From NCBI RefSeq assembly GCF_046000175.1, contig NZ_JBEOMB010000032.1, positions 14,255 through 78,254 on the forward strand: a stretch of DNA of 64,000 nucleotides, given 5' to 3'. Shown here one piece after another: positions 59,165 to 64,000 of the stretch. A model generated the notes under the pieces. The model was given only the letters and a program-made list of their open reading frames with translations. It did no database searches and was not told the DNA's origin. The DNA comes from Rhodoplanes sp046000175 (lineage in GTDB: Bacteria > Pseudomonadota > Alphaproteobacteria > Rhizobiales > Xanthobacteraceae). Positions within the stretch are counted from its first letter, which is position 1. Each line of letters starts with the position of its first letter. The position numbers and the translations under genes are program-made.

Positions 59165-59753
59165 CCCGCGCGGCGCCGGACCGCGACGGCGCGTCCGGCG
59201 CCTGCGCGGTCTCGACCGTGGCGCCGTCCTCGTCCTCGGCGTCGCGCGCCTCGACCGCGTCCTCGACTTCGGCGCTGAGGCGCTGGTAGACGCCCAGCCC
59301 GATCACCACGACGATGCCGGCGACGAGCAGCAAGGTCGGGTAGATCAGGTGCGGCACCTGGTCCTTGCCGACCCGGAACACGATGACCAGCGCCTCCAGG
59401 AAGATCGCGGTCGCGATGGTCGAGATGAAGCGGGTCAGGCTGCGCCGCGCCTCGGCGGCGACCCGCTTCTCGCTGCCGCGCAGCACCTCCTCCTCGAACA
59501 GGTACTTGGCGATCTCGAAGGTCGCGATGGCGACCACGGAATAGCCGATGCCGGCGAGCGCGGCCGCGCCGACGTCGTCGCCGCGCCAGAAGGCGAGGGC
59601 GCATTCCACCATGGCGTCGCCCGCCAGCACGATGGCCAGCACCATCAGGATGACCGCGATGGCCGTGAACACGGCCCGCGACATCATGGCGAAGAACCCC
59701 GCCGCGGCGACGGCGGCGCGATCGGTGGTCTCGGTCGATGGGGCGGCGGTCAT
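59109..59753 (-). CDS. Membrane protein with four helices, unknown family
   Basis: 214 residues. Four helices lie at about 20-45, 60-82, 105-128 and 137-158, with FEIAKYLFEEEVLRG between the second and third. The tail is charged and low complexity. It overlaps the VOC gene tail to tail by 56 bases. GNL of similar architecture is common in Hyphomicrobiales as a hypothetical. ATG 59753 was used. Confidence 0.65.
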   Translation of the reverse strand: MTAAPSTETTDRAAVAAAGFFAMMSRAVFTAIAVILMVLAIVLAGDAMVECALAFWRGDDVGAAALAGIGYSVVAIATFEIAKYLFEEEVLRGSEKRVAAEARRSLTRFISTIATAIFLEALVIVFRVGKDQVPHLIYPTLLLVAGIVVVIGLGVYQRLSAEVEDAVEARDAEDEDGATVETAQAPDAPSRSGAARVSRRTGDGRPTRRSGPGP

Positions 59754-59890
59754 GTCGGAGGCTCGGGCCGGGGCGGTGAATGGCGTGCGCCTCGCCAACG
59801 TCGGTCGGGGGTATGTCGTTCCGCCCCATGGTCGCGGGAGCCCGGTCGTCCCGCTTGCGCCGGTCGCCGGCGTCCGCCACCCTCGCGGCC

Positions 59891-60646
59891 ATGAGTCGCC
59901 GTCCCGCTCCCCGGTCCGCCGATCCGGCCCCGCCCCGCCTGCCGCTCGACGACGGGCCGGTGCGGCCGAGCTTCGACCGCGAGCGCCGTGCGCACCGGCG
60001 CGGCCTGTGGCCGGTCGCCGGCTGCGACGAGGCCGGCCGCGGCCCGCTCGCCGGGCCCGTGGTGGCTGCCGCCGTCATCCTCGATCCCAAGCGCATCCCG
60101 CGCGGCCTCGACGATTCCAAGAAACTCACGGCCGAGCGCCGCGCCGTGCTGTTCGAGCGCATCTGCGCGGTCGCCGAGGTCGGCGTCGCCATGGCGTCGC
60201 CGGGGCGCATCGACCGCGACAACATCCGCCAAGCCTCGCTGTGGGCGCTGGCGCGGGCCGTAAAGGCTCTGCCGCTCGTCCCGCGGCTCGTCTTCGTCGA
60301 CGGCTGTGACCGTATCGACGCCGGCTGCGACTGCGAGGCGGTGGTGTCGGGCGACGCCCTGGTGCTGTCGATCGCGGCCGCCTCGATCGTCGCCAAGGTG
60401 ACGCGCGACCGGCTGATGGAGCAGGTCGGCGCCGCCTTCCCGGGCTACGGCTTCGAGCGCCACATGGGCTACGGCGTGCCCGAGCATCAGCGCGCCCTCG
60501 CGGCCCTCGGGGCGACGCCGCACCACCGCCGCTCCTTCGCGCCGGTGCGGGCCGTGTGCGCCGACGGGATGGCGGCCGCTCCGGCCGGCGTCGATCCGGC
60601 CGGCGTCGATCCGGCCGGCGTCGATCCGCGCCGGATCGCTTCCTAG
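59891..60646 (+). CDS. rnhB: Ribonuclease HII
   Basis: 251 residues. The DEDD metal site is visible: VAGCDEAGRGPLAGPVVAAA (Asp-Glu), VFVDGCDRIDAGC and SGDALVLSIAAASIVAKVTRDR. GFERHMGYGVPEHQ is the usual end. It removes RNA primers and misincorporated ribonucleotides. Three GVDPA repeats extend the C-terminus beyond the normal family end. Confidence 0.95.
   Translation: MSRRPAPRSADPAPPRLPLDDGPVRPSFDRERRAHRRGLWPVAGCDEAGRGPLAGPVVAAAVILDPKRIPRGLDDSKKLTAERRAVLFERICAVAEVGVAMASPGRIDRDNIRQASLWALARAVKALPLVPRLVFVDGCDRIDAGCDCEAVVSGDALVLSIAAASIVAKVTRDRLMEQVGAAFPGYGFERHMGYGVPEHQRALAALGATPHHRRSFAPVRAVCADGMAAAPAGVDPAGVDPAGVDPRRIAS
60584..60628 (+). repeat. Tandem 15-bp repeat, 3 units
   Basis: GCCGGCGTCGATCCG repeated three times in frame at the rnhB 3' end, encoding AGVDP. 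Like the repeat at 2552 it looks like slippage in a non-conserved tail. Confidence 0.9.
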
Positions 60647-60788
60647 ACCCACCCGGGTTTGCTACGACGATCCCGACGGCCGGCGCATCCCGGACGGCCG
60701 AGGCGGCGCCGCGCGGGGCGGCACCGTCGCGACCCGACCTCGTTGAAGCCCGCCCGCGTCCACGTCAGAACCGCGCGTACCGCCGCCG

Positions 60789-62282
60789 ATGCTCCACGTC
60801 TCCCTGTTCGTCGAACTCCTGCGCGCCAATCCGCGCCTCGTGGTGTGGGCGGCCGCCCTCGTCCAGGCGACGCTGTGGTGGCTGGTGCCGACGCTGTTCT
60901 ATGCGGCGCCGCCCGGCAACCTGCCGCTGATCATCGCGGTCGGCCACGAGTTCCAGCTCGGGTCCTATTGGGGGCCGCCGCTGGCGAGCTGGCTCGCCGA
61001 GATCGCCTTCGCGCTCGCCGGCACGCCGGGCGTCTATCTGCTCTCGCAGGCCTGCGTGGTGGCGACCTATTGGGGCGTGTTCGCGCTCGGCCGCGCCATC
61101 GTCGGGCCCCAGCACGCCGCCATGGCCGTGCTGGTGATGGTCGGCATCGCGGTGCTGACCGTGCCGACTCCGGATTTCGGCCCGCCGATCCTCGCCATGC
61201 CGCTCACCGTCTTCGTCCTGCGCCATTACTGGCGGGTGATCGGCGAGGGGCGGCGCAGCGCCTGGTACGTGATGGCGATCGGCCTCGCGCTCCTGCTGCT
61301 CACCATGTATGCGGGCCTGATCCTGATCGCCGCCATCGCCGTGTTCACGGTGGCCAGCCGGCGCGGCCGCGAGATGCTGCTCGGCATCGAGCCGTGGGTC
61401 GCGCTGTTCCTGATCGCCGTGATCGTGCTGCCGCATCTCCTGTGGGTCGACATGTCGGGCGTGTGGGGCGTGTGGACGGGCGCCTCCGGCGGCGCGATCG
61501 AGCCGCTGGAGAAGCTCGGCCAGCTCCTCGGCGGGCTGGTGATCGCCCATGTCGGGGTCGGGCTCCTCTACCTGATCGCGGTCGGCCTCGCGCCGCCGAA
61601 GGAGAAGTCGCCCACCTTCGCGCGAAAGCCGCTCACCGGGCTGGAGCGCCACTTCGTGCTGTTCTTCGCCGCCGCGCTGCCGCTCGGGGCGGTCGTCGCC
61701 GGCGCCTTCATGGGCGACCGTGGGCCGATCGGCGGGCTCGGCCCCTACGTGGTGCTGTCCGGCCTCGCCATCGTGGTGCTGGCCGGAAACACGATCGTGC
61801 TGCAGCGGCAGGGCCTCACCAGCCTCGCCTGGGCGTTGCTGCTGGTGGCGCCGCCCGTCATCGCCGCCGCCTCGGTGGCGGTGCTGCCCTTCGTCTCCAA
61901 GACCGACGTGCCGATCGGCCAGCCGGCCGCGGCGATCGGCACGTTCTTCGGCGACAGGTTCGAGCGGCGCACCGGCAAGCCGCTGGCGATCGTCGCGGGC
62001 GAGCCCCGGCTCGCCAGCTTGGTCGCCATCGCGGCGCCGTCGCGGCCGAGCTTCTATTTCGACGCGGCGCCCGACCGCACCCCCTGGGTGACGGGAGAGG
62101 ATCTGCGCCGGAAGGGGGCGATCGTGCTGTGGCCGACCACCGGCACCTCGACCGCAGTGCCACCCGACATCAAGGCTCGCTTCCCGGATCTCGTCGCCGA
62201 GGTGCCGCAGACTTTTGCCCGTACCATCCAGGGCCGGCTGCCGCTGATGCGCATCGGCTGGGGCATGCTGCGGCCGCAGTGA
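60789..62282 (+). CDS. ArnT/PMT-like membrane glycosyltransferase
   Basis: 497 residues with about 10-12 membrane helices and a C-terminal soluble part (approximately 390-497). YAAPPGNLPLIIAVGHEFQLGS in two parts and SYWGPPLASWLAEIAF match the start of GT-C enzymes such as ArnT, although the catalytic Asp-Glu pair near the first loop is not obvious. It likely moves a sugar from a lipid carrier to an envelope acceptor. It follows rnhB in the same direction. Confidence 0.75.
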   Translation: MLHVSLFVELLRANPRLVVWAAALVQATLWWLVPTLFYAAPPGNLPLIIAVGHEFQLGSYWGPPLASWLAEIAFALAGTPGVYLLSQACVVATYWGVFALGRAIVGPQHAAMAVLVMVGIAVLTVPTPDFGPPILAMPLTVFVLRHYWRVIGEGRRSAWYVMAIGLALLLLTMYAGLILIAAIAVFTVASRRGREMLLGIEPWVALFLIAVIVLPHLLWVDMSGVWGVWTGASGGAIEPLEKLGQLLGGLVIAHVGVGLLYLIAVGLAPPKEKSPTFARKPLTGLERHFVLFFAAALPLGAVVAGAFMGDRGPIGGLGPYVVLSGLAIVVLAGNTIVLQRQGLTSLAWALLLVAPPVIAAASVAVLPFVSKTDVPIGQPAAAIGTFFGDRFERRTGKPLAIVAGEPRLASLVAIAAPSRPSFYFDAAPDRTPWVTGEDLRRKGAIVLWPTTGTSTAVPPDIKARFPDLVAEVPQTFARTIQGRLPLMRIGWGMLRPQ

Positions 62283-62408
62283 GCGCGTGGCCACGTCGCC
62301 GGTGTCCTCGAACCATTGACACGCCTCGCGCGACTTCGGTGTAGTCGGGTCGTGACCCGTGCGGCCGGTCCGGCCGTGCGGTGGTGTGGTCTGCCCGGGG
62401 AGGCGTCC

Positions 62409-63725
62409 GTGGCGCGGTGGGGCGCGGTGCTGGTCGGCGTGGTGGTGACGGGGATCGCGGTCGCGATGGCCGTGGCCGCGCCGGCATGGGCCGAGACGCG
62501 CGTCGCGCTGGTGATCGGCAACGCCGCGTATCGGCACGTCTCGCCGCTCGACAATCCGGTCCGCGACGCCCGGCTGATGGCGCAGACGCTGCGCGAGCTC
62601 GGCTTCCGCCTGGTCGGCGACGGGGCGCAGGTCGATCTCGACAAGGGCGCGCTCGACGCCGCCGTGCAGGCCTTCGGGGCCGCCCTGCAGGGCGCCGATG
62701 TCGGGCTGTTTTATTACGCCGGCCATGGCGTGCAGGTGCGCGGCGCCAACTTCCTGGTGCCGGTCGGCGCCAATCCGGTGCGCGAGGCCGACATCGACTT
62801 CCAGATGCTCGACACCGCCTTGGTGCTGCGCCAGATGGAGGCGGCCGGCACGCGGCTCAACCTCGTGATCCTCGACGCCTGCCGCAACAACCCGTTCGGT
62901 GGGCGCGGCTTGCGCTCGTCGGCGAGCGGGCTCGCCCAGATGCAGGCGCCGGAGGGCACGCTGATCTCCTTCGCCACCCAGCCCGGCAACGTCGCGCTCG
63001 ACGGCAGCGCCGGCAACAGCCCCTACACGGCGGCGCTCGCCGAGACGATCCGACGGCCCGGGCTCGACATCTTCCAGACCTTCAACGCGGTCGGCCTCGC
63101 CGTGAAGAAGACCACGGCCGGCGCCCAGCAGCCCTGGGTGTCGTCGTCGCCGATCGCCGGCACGTTCCAGTTCGCGGCCACCCCGTCGTCGCCCGCGTCG
63201 ACGCCGACGCCCGCGCTCCCGGCCGTCTCGGGCGGCGGCGAGGCCGAGCGGGTGTGGGCCGTCACCCGCGACACCACGAGCGTCGCCGTGCTGGAGGACT
63301 TCGTTCGCCAGTTCGGCGGCACGCCCTACGGCAGCCTCGCCCGCGCCCGGCTCGACGAGCTGCGGCGCGAGCGCACGGCGGCGGCGCCTGCCGGCGTCGC
63401 GAACTCGGCCGCCGCCGGCGAGCCGTCGCGCCAGCCGCCGGGGCCGGCCGTGGCGGCGCTGCCGGTGGCGCCGAGCTTCGACTGCACGGTCGACACCGGG
63501 CCGAACGAGCGCGCCATCTGCGGGAGCGCGCGGCTCGCGCGGCTCGACCGCGATCTCGACACGCTCTATCGCGCGCTGCGCGCGCGGCTGCGGCCGGAAC
63601 GCCAGACCGTGCTGCGCGACGAGCAGCGCGTGTGGATCAGGCAGCGCACCGCCTGCGGGTCCGACGAGCCCTGCCTCGCCGCGGCCTACGAGTCGCGCAT
63701 CGCCCAGCTCCAGCGATGGCGGTGA
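62409..63725 (+). CDS. Exported caspase-like (C14) protein with LprI-like C-terminus
   Basis: 438 residues from GTG 62409 with a signal peptide ending at AWAE (about residue 35). The caspase fold has ALVIGNAAYRHVSPLDNPV, the catalytic His in FYYAGHGVQVRGANFLVP and Cys in VILDACRNNPFGGRG. After a Pro/Ala linker the C-terminal 75 residues resemble LprI/DUF1311 (FDCTVDTGPNERAICGSARL). The substrate is unknown; periplasmic metacaspase-like proteins of this type are widespread in this order. Confidence 0.86.
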   Translation: MARWGAVLVGVVVTGIAVAMAVAAPAWAETRVALVIGNAAYRHVSPLDNPVRDARLMAQTLRELGFRLVGDGAQVDLDKGALDAAVQAFGAALQGADVGLFYYAGHGVQVRGANFLVPVGANPVREADIDFQMLDTALVLRQMEAAGTRLNLVILDACRNNPFGGRGLRSSASGLAQMQAPEGTLISFATQPGNVALDGSAGNSPYTAALAETIRRPGLDIFQTFNAVGLAVKKTTAGAQQPWVSSSPIAGTFQFAATPSSPASTPTPALPAVSGGGEAERVWAVTRDTTSVAVLEDFVRQFGGTPYGSLARARLDELRRERTAAAPAGVANSAAAGEPSRQPPGPAVAALPVAPSFDCTVDTGPNERAICGSARLARLDRDLDTLYRALRARLRPERQTVLRDEQRVWIRQRTACGSDEPCLAAAYESRIAQLQRWR

Positions 63726-63729
63726 CGGC

Positions 63730-64000
63730 GTGATCTTTTTCGATGCGCGGGCCGCCGTGATCGCGGCGGTGCTTTTCGCCGGCGCCGCCGGGATCGCGCG
63801 CGCCGCCGGGGCCGGACAGGCGGCCGGGGCCGGACAGGCGGCCGGGGCCGGACAGGCGGCCGAGTGCCGTCCCGAAAATTTTCGGGTGATGCTCGACGTC
63901 GGCCACACGGTCGACCAGCCGGGCGCGACGAGCGCGCGCGGCGTCACCGAGCACACCTTCAATCTGCGGCTCGCGAAGCGCATCGAGGAGCGGCTGCGCG
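63730..64000 (+). CDS. N-acetylmuramoyl-L-alanine amidase, N-terminal part (partial)
   Basis: 90 codons to the window edge. GTG 63730 opens an exported leader (VIFFDARAAVIAAVLFAGAA). After three AGAGQA repeats the enzyme starts: FRVMLDVGHTVDQPGATSAR then VTEHTFNLRLAKRIEERL, the amidase_3 zinc site (DVGH, E). It cuts septal peptidoglycan. It starts 4 bases after the caspase-like gene. Confidence 0.8.
   Translation, partial: MIFFDARAAVIAAVLFAGAAGIARAAGAGQAAGAGQAAGAGQAAECRPENFRVMLDVGHTVDQPGATSARGVTEHTFNLRLAKRIEERLR
63805..63858 (+). repeat. Tandem 18-bp repeat, 3 units
   Basis: GCCGGGGCCGGACAGGCG three times, encoding AGAGQA in the linker behind the amidase signal peptide. Confidence 0.9.

Overview
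This window is high-GC chromosomal DNA from an alphaproteobacterium, most likely of the order Hyphomicrobiales (Rhizobiales). The evidence is a CcrM-type cell-cycle DNA methyltransferase, a FYDLN-type acidic zinc-ribbon protein, the gene orders aroA/cmk/rpsA and sppA-ihfB-lapA-trpF-trpB-trpA-accD-folC, an AccD without its zinc finger, and several families of palindromic intergenic repeats typical of this group. Species cannot be read from the sequence.

Left part (1-8.4 kb): the start of a siroheme synthase-like gene, a formate/nitrite-type channel, a tRNA-Ile(CAU) with a broken moaA fragment beside it, two low-complexity or small membrane proteins, a three-gene catabolic-looking block (two metal-dependent amidohydrolase-fold enzymes around a secreted protein), and the decayed remains of two IS5-family transposases.

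The core of interest (9-19.8 kb) reads as a (per)chlorate respiration locus. Leftward, in order, it encodes chlorite dismutase (cld), a Tat-exported type II DMSO-reductase-family molybdoenzyme (pcrA-like), its four-cluster Fe-S subunit (pcrB-like), a tetrahaem cytochrome c (pcrC-like), a TorD/NarJ-type chaperone (pcrD-like), a NapC/NirT quinol-oxidising cytochrome fused to an ethylbenzene-dehydrogenase-type haem domain, and moaA for molybdenum cofactor. Divergent from cld lie an ECF sigma factor and a six-helix NrsF-type anti-sigma factor. Both divergent transcription units carry the same bipartite motif (GTAACA, 15 bases, CGAA), so a SigF-type redox/chlorine stress switch probably controls both itself and cld. 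In the proposed pathway, quinol electrons pass through the fused cytochrome and the tetrahaem cytochrome to PcrAB, which reduces (per)chlorate to chlorite in the periplasm; Cld then converts chlorite to chloride and oxygen. The right edge abuts the last part of a broken type I restriction gene (hsdR), and the left side has IS5 debris and the moaA fragment, so the locus looks like a horizontally acquired island.

The rest (20.5-64 kb) is mostly housekeeping: aroA, cfa, cmk, two transglutaminase-like genes, rpsA, sppA, ihfB, lapA, an MntA/HepT-type toxin-antitoxin pair inserted before trpF, trpB-trpA, accD, folC, a VapBC pair, pyrD, a ParA-like ATPase, lemA-htpX, a Gly/Arg/Tyr-rich secreted protein, smc, a DsbA-like protein, dciA, mutY, ridA, ccrM, a ypfJ-type protease, moaB, a MarR-GNAT fusion regulator with a palindromic operator, a glycosyltransferase, a radical SAM protein, a VOC protein, rnhB, an ArnT-like membrane glycosyltransferase, a caspase-like protein and the start of an N-acetylmuramoyl-L-alanine amidase. 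Coordinates and translations were read by eye and from supplied reading frames; family names rest on recognised motifs and remembered family sequences, not on searches.
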